Assembly: GCF_001625565.1 (NCBI RefSeq)
Contig: NZ_AUXS01000075.1
Location: 1-64,000 of the forward strand
Source: Pseudoalteromonas luteoviolacea NCIMB 1944
Lineage (GTDB): Bacteria > Pseudomonadota > Gammaproteobacteria > Enterobacterales > Alteromonadaceae
Length of the DNA stretch: 64,000 bases
Direction of reading: 5' to 3'
Positions 26,224 through 34,141 of the stretch are shown piece by piece. The notes beneath the pieces were generated by a model, which made no database searches, was not told the DNA's origin, and saw only the letters and a list, made by a program, of their open reading frames with translations. Position 1 is the first letter of the stretch; each line of letters begins with the position of its first letter. The position numbers were made by a program, and so were the translations under genes.

Positions 26224-26718
26224 TTATTCAGTGATCGACGCACTTTCGATGATTACATCTTCAAGTGGTACGTCTTGGTGAAAACCCGCAGAACCTGTTG
26301 CAACACCTTTAATTTTGTTGACAACGTCCATACCTTCAACGACTTCAGCAAAAACGCAATAACCCCAACCTTGCGATGTTTCGCTTGAGAAGTTTAGGAA
26401 GTCATTGTCATTTACGTTAATGAAAAACTGCGCTGTCGCTGAGTGTGGATCTGGCGTACGTGCCATAGCCAGTGTACCAACTTTGTTTGCAAGTCCATTG
26501 TTTGCTTCATTTTGAATTGGCGCCTCAACTTCTTTTTGGCTCATGCCAGACTCAAAACCACCACCTTGGATCATGAAACCATCGATCACGCGGTGAAAGA
26601 TAGTGCCGTTGTAGAAACCACTTTCAACGTATTTTTTGAAGTTTGCAACGGTTGCTGGTGCTTCTTTTTCAAATAGTGCGATTTTGATTTCGCCGAAGTT
26701 TGTTTGTAAAACAACCAT
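26224..26718 (-). CDS. ppiB: Peptidyl-prolyl cis-trans isomerase B (cyclophilin)
   Basis: A 164-residue cytoplasmic cyclophilin that catalyses proline isomerisation during folding. Conserved motifs are complete: NFKKYVESGFYNGTIFHRVI, FMIQGGGF, GTLAMARTPDPHSATAQFFINVNDN and WGYCVFAEVVEGMDVV. There is no signal peptide, so it is PpiB rather than the periplasmic PpiA. It is upstream of lpxH on the same strand and divergent from cysS, the arrangement seen in many gammaproteobacteria. Confidence 0.96.
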   Translation of the reverse strand: MVVLQTNFGEIKIALFEKEAPATVANFKKYVESGFYNGTIFHRVIDGFMIQGGGFESGMSQKEVEAPIQNEANNGLANKVGTLAMARTPDPHSATAQFFINVNDNDFLNFSSETSQGWGYCVFAEVVEGMDVVNKIKGVATGSAGFHQDVPLEDVIIESASITE

Positions 26719-26925
26719 AATGGGTCCTTGAATTACAATAATTAGATTAAAACGCTATTTTATAGTACATCTGCTGAACTACAAAGTGTTGAAATAACTT
26801 TGACAGTTTTACTGTTTAATTTTTGTTACCTAGATAGGGTAAAATTCGCCTTTTTACAGTGGTGGCGAGCTTTTTCAAGTGATATGATGCAAAGGTTTCA
26901 AACTCGAATTTAGGAAAATCACTAC

Positions 26926-28305
26926 ATGTTACAGATATACGACACACTGACACGTCAAAAGTCACAATTTAAGCCCCTTGTAGAAGGCAAAGTCGGCATG
27001 TATGTGTGTGGTATTACAATCTATGATTTCTGTCATGTGGGACATGCGCGCACATATGTATCTTTTGATGTTATCAACCGTTATTTTCGTTACCTTGGTT
27101 ATGACGTCACTTATGTCCGTAACATCACAGATGTAGACGATAAAATTATCAAGCGTGCCGCAGAGAATAAAGAAGAGATCAATGATCTGACAGTGCGTAT
27201 GACAAAAGCAATGCATGATGATTTTGAAGCACTAAATATCTTACCTGCTGACATTGAGCCAACAGTAACGGGCCATATGGATGAAATCATCGAGATGATT
27301 GAGCGTTTGATTGCTAAAAAACATGCTTATGTTGGAAAAAGCGGCGACGTGTTATTTGATGTTTCAACGTTTAAAGATTATGGCCAACTATCTCAACAAG
27401 ACTTAGATATGTTACAAGCTGGTGCACGTGTTGAAGTTGCCGAAGGCAAAGATGACCCACTTGATTTTGTGCTATGGAAAAAAGCCAAGCCGGGCGAGCC
27501 ATCTTGGGCATCTCCTTGGGGAGAAGGTAGACCGGGCTGGCACATTGAATGTAGTGCCATGAGCTCTAAGCATTTAGGCGATTTATTTGATATTCATGGT
27601 GGTGGTTCAGATCTTCAGTTCCCGCACCACGAAAATGAAATTGCGCAGTCTTGCTGTGCAAATAATGGCTGTTACGTGAATACTTGGATCCACACAGGTA
27701 TGGTCCAGGTTAACAAAGAAAAAATGTCTAAATCTTTAGGCAACTTCTTTACTGTGCGTGAAGTGTTAAAAGCGTATGACCGAGAGACTGTTCGTTATTT
27801 CCTTATTAACGGTCACTATCGTAGCCAGTTAAACTACTCACAAGAAAATCTAGATCAAGCTCGCTCATCTCTAGAGCGAATCTACACGGCTTTGCGCGGT
27901 GTAGAGCTGGTGGAAGTTGAATTAAAGGGCAATGCATATGCGGAGCGTTTTGAAGCCGCTATGAATGATGACTTTAATACGCCTGAGGCCTTACCAGTTA
28001 TTTTTGAGCTGGCCAAAGAAGTGAACTTGTTAAAAGATTCAGATGCAAAAGCCGCAGGAGAGCACGCGTATATTTTGGTGAAATTAGCTGAAGTGTTAGG
28101 TATTGCACAGCAGGCCCCTGAGAGTTTCTTGCAAGGCGATCAAGATGACGATGAGGTTGCTAAAATTGAAGCCTTGATTGAACAGCGCAAAACGGCACGT
28201 GCTAATAAAGATTGGGCTGCCGCTGATGAAGCGAGAGATGCGTTAACTGCTCTGGGCGTTGTCCTAGAAGACAGTGCGGGCAAAACAACTTGGCGCAAAG
28301 CTTAA
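26926..28305 (+). CDS. cysS: Cysteinyl-tRNA synthetase
   Basis: CysS charges tRNA-Cys. The 459-residue class I synthetase has zinc ligand C28 (YVCGITIYD), the HIGH-type motif HVGH (37-40), WHIECSAMSSKHLG and the KMSKS motif (about 266-270) followed by LGN, then the C-terminal DALR-like domain. Length and motifs are normal. It is divergent from ppiB and is followed by a strong terminator. Confidence 0.97.
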   Translation: MLQIYDTLTRQKSQFKPLVEGKVGMYVCGITIYDFCHVGHARTYVSFDVINRYFRYLGYDVTYVRNITDVDDKIIKRAAENKEEINDLTVRMTKAMHDDFEALNILPADIEPTVTGHMDEIIEMIERLIAKKHAYVGKSGDVLFDVSTFKDYGQLSQQDLDMLQAGARVEVAEGKDDPLDFVLWKKAKPGEPSWASPWGEGRPGWHIECSAMSSKHLGDLFDIHGGGSDLQFPHHENEIAQSCCANNGCYVNTWIHTGMVQVNKEKMSKSLGNFFTVREVLKAYDRETVRYFLINGHYRSQLNYSQENLDQARSSLERIYTALRGVELVEVELKGNAYAERFEAAMNDDFNTPEALPVIFELAKEVNLLKDSDAKAAGEHAYILVKLAEVLGIAQQAPESFLQGDQDDDEVAKIEALIEQRKTARANKDWAAADEARDALTALGVVLEDSAGKTTWRKA

Positions 28306-28321
28306 TAGCGATAAGCATTCT

Positions 28322-28350
28322 AAAAAGGAGCACTTAGTGCTCCTTTTTTT
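28322..28350. terminator. Bidirectional terminator between cysS and the small RiPP-like ORF
   Basis: AAAAAGGAGCAC and GTGCTCCTTTTTTT form a 12-bp stem with a TTA loop. It is T-rich on both strands, so it also ends the opposite-strand small gene. Confidence 0.9.
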
Positions 28351-28351
28351 A

Positions 28352-28522
28352 TTAGCAAAAATACGTATGGCAGGGGCCATTCGAGTGACACGCGTAAGTG
28401 GTGCCATTACAACCCGTTTTAGTGCGATAACCACCTGCAATATTAGGTGTTTGGGCATATGGTAGAGCACGGTTGTCGTTGCTTAGGGTTTTAACTTTCT
28501 TTTTATTTAAATTCAGTTTCAT
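28352..28522 (-). CDS. Putative RiPP/bacteriocin-like precursor peptide (orphan)
   Basis: A 56-residue peptide. The first 31 residues look like a double-glycine leader: a Lys/Asn-rich start (MKLNLNKKKVKTLS), then LPYAQTPNIAGG. The 25-residue core after the GG has four Cys (C38, C45, C51, C56), one Ser and five Thr, the composition expected of a lanthipeptide or other Cys-crosslinked natural product. The start is set by an AAGGA sequence seven bases before the ATG at 28522; a longer in-frame reading upstream lacks one. No modification enzyme or transporter is visible nearby. The class is inference; a simple Cys-rich secreted peptide is the alternative. Confidence 0.6.
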   Translation of the reverse strand: MKLNLNKKKVKTLSNDNRALPYAQTPNIAGGYRTKTGCNGTTYACHSNGPCHTYFC

Positions 28523-28751
28523 AACTATTCCTTTGTTAATTTTTCCGGCTGATCGCCTATTTATTTGCACTCTAGACTAATTCTCCTGAAAGAGTACTGT
28601 AGGTGCATGTTTAGGCTAATATTTGTTCAATTTGATTGCCAATGAAAAATTATCAAGTATGGTTATGTGAGGAGCGAGGCTAGCTCCATTTGGTTTTCTG
28701 ATGAACAGTGGTATTTTGGATATTTATCACATCAATTTATGGAAAAAGAAG

Positions 28752-29216
28752 ATGAAGGAAAAGATACTTGCTATAACTTTATTGGCATTGTCGGGGCTGT
28801 CGTATGCCAAATCTGGAAATGGTAGTCAGGTTGAGTTTTTAAACTCCTATGCCGTGCTGCCTGCGGGGCACAATTTACCTTTTTCAGAAGCTGTGCGGGT
28901 GAATGATATTGTGTACTTATCAGGCCAAATAGGTATTCAACCTGGCACAACGCAGCTTGTGAAAGGGGGCATTAAAGGTGAAAGTAAGCAAACCATGGAA
29001 AATATTCAAGCTAGCTTAGAAGCGCATGGTTTGTCGATGAAAAACATTGTGAAGTGCACGATTATGCTTGCTGATATTAATGAATGGCCCAAATTCAATC
29101 AAATCTACACCAAGTTCTTTTCAAAACCTTACCCCGCTCGCAGTGCCTTTGCGACAAATGGGCTTGCGCTAGGTGCTCGAGTGGAAGTTGAATGTATGGC
29201 TGTGGTACCGAAGTAA
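28752..29216 (+). CDS. RidA/YjgF-family protein with signal peptide
   Basis: A 154-residue protein. Residues 1-18 or so (MKEKILAITLLALSGLSYA) are a Sec signal peptide, followed by a complete RidA fold: LPFSEAVRVNDIVYLSGQIG, TKQTMENIQASLEAHG-like segment, and the C-terminal RSAFATNGLALGARVEVECMAVV with the conserved Arg used to bind the substrate carboxylate. Cytosolic RidA hydrolyses reactive enamines and imines. This copy would act in the periplasm on an unknown substrate. The ATG at 28752 is chosen for the signal peptide; an upstream in-frame ATG at 28701 would add a hydrophilic extension. Confidence 0.82.
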   Translation: MKEKILAITLLALSGLSYAKSGNGSQVEFLNSYAVLPAGHNLPFSEAVRVNDIVYLSGQIGIQPGTTQLVKGGIKGESKQTMENIQASLEAHGLSMKNIVKCTIMLADINEWPKFNQIYTKFFSKPYPARSAFATNGLALGARVEVECMAVVPK

Positions 29217-29327
29217 AACGAAAATGCGCTATGTGTGGTGTTCTTATTTTATGGCGTGACATTTGCTTTAAACAAGGCTAGAAGGCTGCAATAGGCAATT
29301 GCTAGCCGACGTTTAAAGGAGATAACG

Positions 29328-29750
29328 ATGTTGCTACACAGAACTTCCCCAATGAACCACACTGAGTCTCTCTCGGATAAGCCGCTTACGGCAAAACAGA
29401 TCGAAGAGCGAGATACTAAGGCTCAGATGTTTGCAAAAGAGATGAGCAGCCAAGGTGCTGAGTCAGAGCTTTCGTTCGCATTAAAACAAAAAGATCTTTC
29501 TACATCGCGATTGAATGACAGCTTTTTAGCTAAGGCTCAGCAAACTATGATGTTTAACCGTCTTGGCGTCAATGAGGAAAAGATCAAAGAGATAGAAACC
29601 CAAATGAGAGAGCTGGTTGATAGATTAGAGTCAGGTGCGATAGAACAAAAAGAATTTGAAAAACAAATGTCCATGTTACAGTCAATGCTTGCTAAAGAGT
29701 ATAGAGGGGGCAGGGATGGTGAAGCCGAGGAACAATTGGAGCATCCATAA
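29328..29750 (+). CDS. Hypothetical coiled-coil protein
   Basis: A 140-residue, highly charged soluble protein not assigned to a family. There is no signal peptide, membrane segment or Cys. Residues about 75-125 (VNEEKIKEIETQMRELVD onward) should form an amphipathic helix or coiled coil. Met and Gln are frequent. A strong AAAGGAG sequence six bases before the ATG supports real expression. It stands alone between the RidA-like gene and convergent folD. Function is unknown. Confidence 0.7.
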   Translation: MLLHRTSPMNHTESLSDKPLTAKQIEERDTKAQMFAKEMSSQGAESELSFALKQKDLSTSRLNDSFLAKAQQTMMFNRLGVNEEKIKEIETQMRELVDRLESGAIEQKEFEKQMSMLQSMLAKEYRGGRDGEAEEQLEHP

Positions 29751-29778
29751 CAGGTGAATGCTCCTATTTTTTGGTTAG

Positions 29779-30633
29779 CTAGCTGTGGTATTTATCACAA
29801 GCTTCTAATGTGTTTTCTATAAGGCTAGCTACTGTCATTGGGCCGACGCCACCAGGAACCGGTGTGATGAAGCTGGCTTTTTGTTCTGCGATATCATATT
29901 GCACATCGCCAACGAGTTTTCCAGATTCGAGTCGGTTAATACCAACATCAATTACAATCGCGCCTTCTTTGATCCACTCACCGGGAATAAACTCAGGCTT
30001 TCCAACTGCAACTACAAGTAAGTCAGCACGGCGTACATGAGATTCAAGGTCTTGAGTGAATTTATGACATACGGTTGTTGTACAGCCAGCCAGTAAAAGC
30101 TCAAGTGACATTGGGCGTCCTACAATATTTGAAGCGCCAACAACCACAGCATGCATACCTCTGTAACGCACACCCGTCGAATTTAACAAGGTAATAATGC
30201 CCTTTGGTGTACATGGTCTCAGTGCAGGCATTCTTTGTGCAAGCCTACCAACATTGTATGGATGAAACCCATCAACATCTTTATGTGGGTGGATACGTTC
30301 AAGAATTTTCTCTGCATCTAGCCCTTCAGGTAAAGGCAGCTGTACTAAGATTCCATCTACTTCTGGATCTGTGTTGAGGTTATCGACTAGCTCGAGTAAC
30401 TGTGCTTCGCTTGTATCGCTTGGTAGGTCGTAGGATTTTGATACAAAGCCAACTTCTTCACATGCTTTACGCTTTGAGCCAACGTATACTTGACTGGCCG
30501 GATCTTGTCCGACAAGTACTACTGCTAATCCTGGAGCTCTAAGCCCTTGAGTTACGCGCTGTTCAACACGAGTTGCGACTGTATTGCGAACCTGTTTCGC
30601 AATTGCTTTGCCATCTATGATGTTTGCCGTCAT
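29779..30633 (-). CDS. folD: Bifunctional methylene-THF dehydrogenase / methenyl-THF cyclohydrolase
   Basis: FolD interconverts 5,10-methylene- and 10-formyl-tetrahydrofolate using NADP. The 284-residue length is standard. Conserved motifs include VGQDPASQVYVGSKRKACEEVG (the catalytic Lys region), VDGILVQLPLPEG, the NADP-binding VVGASNIVGRPMSLELL and the C-terminal PVPGGVGPMTVASLIENT. It is a single gene on the - strand, convergent with 29328 and divergent from the tRNA cluster. Confidence 0.97.
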   Translation of the reverse strand: MTANIIDGKAIAKQVRNTVATRVEQRVTQGLRAPGLAVVLVGQDPASQVYVGSKRKACEEVGFVSKSYDLPSDTSEAQLLELVDNLNTDPEVDGILVQLPLPEGLDAEKILERIHPHKDVDGFHPYNVGRLAQRMPALRPCTPKGIITLLNSTGVRYRGMHAVVVGASNIVGRPMSLELLLAGCTTTVCHKFTQDLESHVRRADLLVVAVGKPEFIPGEWIKEGAIVIDVGINRLESGKLVGDVQYDIAEQKASFITPVPGGVGPMTVASLIENTLEACDKYHS

Positions 30634-31023
30634 GGGTGACCTTTATATATAGGGGTTAGTTACTTGAACGATTATAGAGTCAACATAGAGAGACTCTAGT
30701 AATAATTTTTACTACAGCTGATATATTTAGCAATTACAAAGTAACATAAATAGATAAACCAGCGGTGTTGGCTATATTTTCGCAAACTTAAGCTAATTAG
30801 CCAAGTTAGATTCCGAGATAAAGCGTATGCATTAGTATAAGTCACCGTAGAAACTGGGTGAATTTTGGCTTTTTCAGCTGCTTTTTAACCCTTTTGTGTC
30901 AAAAATAGGCAGTTGAACGAATTTATAAAAAAAATGTTTGACCTCAACTACTCAAATCTCTATTATGCACCCCGTTGCCAACGAGGGGTGTTAAACAAAA
31001 ACATTCTAAGTAAGTAACGAAAT
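30634..31023 (+). promoter_or_regulatory. 390-base intergenic region with strong tRNA promoter
   Basis: No protein gene was recognised here. A near-consensus sigma-70 promoter, TTGACC (30938-30943), 17-base spacer, TATTAT (30961-30966), is followed by a GC-rich discriminator. Such discriminators are typical of stringently controlled stable-RNA promoters. The start of the transcript can form a hairpin (CACCCC 30968-30973 with GGGGTG 30985-30990). It drives the tRNA cluster that begins at 31024. The part near 30634 should hold the folD promoter. Confidence 0.8.
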
Positions 31024-31100
31024 CGGCGATTAGCGCAGCTTGGTAGCGCACTTGGTTTGGGTCCAAGGGGTCGCAGGTTCAAATCCTGCATCGCCGACCA
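31024..31100 (+). tRNA. tRNA-Pro (anticodon TGG)
   Basis: A complete 77-base cloverleaf: acceptor CGGCGAT/ATCGCCG, anticodon TGG at 31058-31060, T arm GGTTCAAATCC, discriminator A and encoded CCA. It is the first of three identical copies in this cluster. Confidence 0.97.
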
Positions 31101-31149
31101 CTTTCTTCTAAAGTTAGTGGGTGGATAGCACACAAGTGTTGTTTGTGTT

Positions 31150-31226
<77 letters not shown>

Positions 31227-31253
31227 TTTAAACAAAGTCCACAAGTATGTAGT

Positions 31254-31330
31254 GGCGGCTGTAGCTCAGTTGGTAGAGCCCTGGATTGTGATTCCGGTTG
31301 TCGTGGGTTCGAGCCCCATCAGTCGCCCCA
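31254..31330 (+). tRNA. tRNA-His (anticodon GTG)
   Basis: A complete cloverleaf including the His-specific extra G(-1) at 31254, opposite discriminator C. Acceptor is GCGGCTG/CAGTCGC, the anticodon loop TTGTGAT gives GTG, and CCA is encoded. It lies 27 bases after tRNA-Arg, the order also seen in enterobacterial arg-his-leu-pro operons; tRNA-Leu is absent here. Confidence 0.97.
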
Positions 31331-31351
31331 TCTACATTCTCAAAAATATAT

Positions 31352-31428
31352 CGGCGATTAGCGCAGCTTGGTAGCGCACTTGGTTTGGGTCCAAGGGGTC
31401 GCAGGTTCAAATCCTGCATCGCCGACCA
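31352..31428 (+). tRNA. tRNA-Pro (anticodon TGG), second copy
   Basis: Identical over all 77 bases to the copy at 31024, with the same TGG anticodon and CCA end. It lies 21 bases after tRNA-His. Confidence 0.97.
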
Positions 31429-31451
31429 CTTTTCTAAAAAATATATATTAT

Positions 31452-31528
31452 CGGCGATTAGCGCAGCTTGGTAGCGCACTTGGTTTGGGTCCAAGGGGTC
31501 GCAGGTTCAAATCCTGCATCGCCGACCA
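31452..31528 (+). tRNA. tRNA-Pro (anticodon TGG), third copy
   Basis: Identical to the two other copies and offset from the second by exactly 100 bases, with AT-rich flanks, which suggests a tandem duplication. A T-rich tract follows about 25 bases later. Confidence 0.97.
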
Positions 31529-31607
31529 CTTCTCTCATAAATTTCATCATTTTTTTTATCTCTCTAATTTACTCCTATTTTATCTATCAATTATTTGTTC
31601 TGATTGC

Positions 31608-31686
31608 TCGACTCTCCCGTTTTATAGGTTATAATGCCGCGTCTAATGTTTAACATAGTGCCCTGATGGGGCAGGCAGCAAGCCTG
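31608..31686 (+). promoter_or_regulatory. tig promoter and structured leader
   Basis: A perfect -10 TATAAT (31630-31635) has a plausible -35 TCGACT (31608-31613), 16 bases apart. The presumed leader RNA begins with two adjoining hairpins: TGCCC/GGGCA (31659-31673) and CAGGC/GCCTG (31672-31686). They share two bases, so they may be mutually exclusive. No gene was seen in the rest of 31529-31803. Confidence 0.6.
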
Positions 31687-31803
31687 ACATGTAATTGGTT
31701 TTGAATGAATGCGATTAAATGCGTTGTTTCCGATTACACTCCAATGTCGACTTGTTTGTGAAGGAAGGCGCGTTGCCGCCAAAAATGAAAATTGAGGTAT
31801 ATC

Positions 31804-33111
31804 ATGCAAGTTTCTGTTGAGACGACTCAAGGCCTTGAGCGCCGTCTGACTATCACCGTTCCTGCAGAGAACGTTGAGACTGAAGTAAAAAAACGCTTAC
31901 AACAACTGTCTAAAACACAGCGTATTGACGGTTTCCGTCCTGGTAAAGTACCAGTTTCTGTGATCAACAAGCGCTACGGTGCAGCAGTTCGTCAAGAAGT
32001 TGCTGGCGACCTTATGCAGCGTAACTACATCGAAGCAATCGTTTCTGAGAAAATCAACCCTGCGGGTGCTCCAAGCTTCGCGCCAAAAACTTTAGAAGCT
32101 GGTAAAGATCTAGAGTTTGAAGCAACTTTTGAAGTTTACCCAGAAGTTGAGCTAAAAGACCTAGATAAAGTAACTGTTGAAAAGCCAGTTGTTACAGTGA
32201 CTGAAGATGATCTAGCAAACATGCTAGAAACACTTCGTAAGCAACACGCATCTTGGACTGAAGTAGATGCTGCTGCCGGCGAAAGCGACCGTGTTACAGT
32301 TGACTTCCTAGGTACAGTTGACGGTGAAGAGTTTGAAGGCGGTAAAGCTGAAGACTTCCCTCTAGAGCTTGGCCAAGGTCGTATGATCCCAGGTTTTGAA
32401 GATGGTATCGTTGGTAAAAAAGCGGGCGAAGAAGTTGTTGCAGACGTAACTTTCCCTGAAGAGTACCACGCTGAAAACCTAAAAGGTAAGCCAGCGCAGT
32501 TCACTATCACAGTGAAAAAAGTAGAAGTTCAAGAGCTTCCTGAGCTAAGCGATGAGTTCGCAACTAAATTCGGCGTTGCTGAAGGCGGTGTTGATGCGCT
32601 TAAAGAAGAAGTTAAGAAGAACATGACGCGTGAACTTGACCAAGCTGTTAAAGCAAAGGTTAAAGAGCAAGCGATCAAAGGTCTACTAGACACAAATGAA
32701 GTTGACGTACCTAAAGCGCTTATCGATCAAGAAATCGATGCACTTCGTCAACAGGCTGCACAACGTTTTGGCGGCGACGCTAAAAACATGCCAGAGCTAC
32801 CAGCTGAACTTTTCCATGAGCAAGCTGTAACACGTGTTAAGACTGGTCTTCTTCTTGGTGAAGTGATCAAGGCAAACGACATCAAAGTTGATGACGCTAA
32901 AGTTGAATCACTAATTGAAACTGTTGCTTCTGCATATGAAGATCCTTCAGAAGTAGTTAACTACTACAAAGAAAATGATCAATTAATGCAGCAAATGCGT
33001 AATGTTGCAATGGAAGAGCAAGCTGTGGAAGCAGTACTTTCAAATGCAACGGTTACTGATGTTGAGCAATCTTTCGACGACATCATGAACCCTCAGCAAG
33101 CTGCAGAGTAA
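31804..33111 (+). CDS. tig: Trigger factor, ribosome-associated chaperone
   Basis: Trigger factor binds ribosomal protein L23 at the exit tunnel and shields nascent chains. The 435-residue protein has the ribosome-binding N domain (signature FRPGKVP near residues 44-50), a central FKBP-type PPIase domain (about 150-240, DRVTVDFLGTVDGEEFEGG) and the C-terminal chaperone arms. The ATG at 31804 (MQVSVETTQG) is chosen; a TTG 12 bases upstream is unlikely. It precedes clpP, clpX and lon in the usual order. Confidence 0.98.
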   Translation: MQVSVETTQGLERRLTITVPAENVETEVKKRLQQLSKTQRIDGFRPGKVPVSVINKRYGAAVRQEVAGDLMQRNYIEAIVSEKINPAGAPSFAPKTLEAGKDLEFEATFEVYPEVELKDLDKVTVEKPVVTVTEDDLANMLETLRKQHASWTEVDAAAGESDRVTVDFLGTVDGEEFEGGKAEDFPLELGQGRMIPGFEDGIVGKKAGEEVVADVTFPEEYHAENLKGKPAQFTITVKKVEVQELPELSDEFATKFGVAEGGVDALKEEVKKNMTRELDQAVKAKVKEQAIKGLLDTNEVDVPKALIDQEIDALRQQAAQRFGGDAKNMPELPAELFHEQAVTRVKTGLLLGEVIKANDIKVDDAKVESLIETVASAYEDPSEVVNYYKENDQLMQQMRNVAMEEQAVEAVLSNATVTDVEQSFDDIMNPQQAAE

Positions 33112-33299
33112 GTTTCTTACCTCGTCTTAGAGGAAAGCATTGACTTACAGCTAAGCTAACGCTTAAATGGCTCGTAATGCTCTGTTAAACGCAGTGCTGC
33201 GAGCCTTTTTCGTTATTAGAGTTAATAATTTAAGGTCTGTTCAAGAGAGAGTCTTGAATGACGCAGCAAACCTGCCTCGCATATAAAGGAACCAATAAT

Positions 33300-33908
33300 A
33301 TGAATGACGGTATGATAGACCCGCTAAACGCCTTAGTACCTATGGTTGTTGAACAAACAGCAAAAGGTGAGCGTTCTTACGATATTTACTCGCGCCTTCT
33401 AAAAGAGAGAATTATCTTTTTAACTGGCCAAGTTGAAGATCATATGGCCAACTTAATTGTTGCGCAGATGCTGTTTTTAGAGTCAGAAAGTCCTGACAAA
33501 GATATTTTCTTGTATATCAATTCCCCTGGTGGTTCTGTCACCGCGGGCATGTCGATCTACGATACCATGAACTTTATCAAGCCAGATGTGAGTACGGTAT
33601 GTGTAGGTCAAGCTGCGAGCATGGGGGCGTTTTTGCTATCGGGCGGCGCCAAAGGCAAACGTTACTGTCTACCAAACTCTCGTGTAATGATTCATCAACC
33701 ATTAGGTGGTTTCCAAGGTCAGGCATCTGACTTCGAGATTCATGCCAAAGAAATCTTAACAATCAAAGAAAAATTAAATAGGTTGATGGCTGAACACACG
33801 GGTCAACCGTATGATGTTGTTGCCAATGACACTGACCGTGACAACTTTATGAATGCTCAAGAAGCGGTTGAGTATGGGTTAGTTGATGCGGTACATACAA
33901 GCCGCTAA
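33300..33908 (+). CDS. clpP: ATP-dependent Clp protease proteolytic subunit
   Basis: ClpP forms the 14-subunit serine protease chamber that works with ClpX or ClpA. The 202-residue protein has the catalytic Ser107 in GQAASMGAF and His132 in MIHQPLGG. The ATG at 33300 (MNDGMIDPLNALVP) is chosen because AAGGA lies nine bases upstream; an in-frame ATG at 33258 would add 14 residues with no family similarity. A short propeptide is probably cut off, as in E. coli. Confidence 0.97.
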   Translation: MNDGMIDPLNALVPMVVEQTAKGERSYDIYSRLLKERIIFLTGQVEDHMANLIVAQMLFLESESPDKDIFLYINSPGGSVTAGMSIYDTMNFIKPDVSTVCVGQAASMGAFLLSGGAKGKRYCLPNSRVMIHQPLGGFQGQASDFEIHAKEILTIKEKLNRLMAEHTGQPYDVVANDTDRDNFMNAQEAVEYGLVDAVHTSR

Positions 33909-33934
33909 AGATTAAAAACTAAAGAAAGGTGGTA

Positions 33935-34008
33935 TTTTACACCTTGAAATAATAAAACTTGGATCTATATCTTAAGGATGTCCAAGTTGACTTACTTTCG
34001 GTGTAAAA
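33935..34008. repeat. Nested palindrome in the clpP-clpX gap
   Basis: An outer pair TTTTACACC (33935-33943) / GGTGTAAAA (34000-34008) encloses an inner pair AACTTGGA (33956-33963) / TCCAAGTT (33981-33988), with partial pairing between (GAAA/TTTC, TAA/TTA). The whole 74 bases can fold into one long interrupted hairpin. A second hairpin, GCTACT/AGTAGC, follows at 34012-34031. Neither has a T run, so they may be RNA-processing or attenuation structures or a small palindromic element. Confidence 0.75.
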
Positions 34009-34141
34009 AAAGCTACTTTTGACCGAGTAGCACCACTTTGCTTTAGCTTAGTTATGCCAACTGAAAGTTTATTTGGTATAGTTAAAGCATGTATTGTGTT
34101 ATCGAATTAGAGATAACTCACCAAATTTAAGAGGTAGTTGA

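Noticed and set aside
33253..33284. CTTGAA followed 18 bases later by TCGCATAT, a possible sigma-32 promoter for clpP
   Set aside because: The spacer is too long, the -10 is weak, and the transcript would start at or after the ribosome-binding sequence of clpP.
33943..33974. CTTGAAA as a heat-shock -35 for clpX
   Set aside because: No CCCCATNT-like -10 at the right distance; the sequence is part of the nested palindrome instead.
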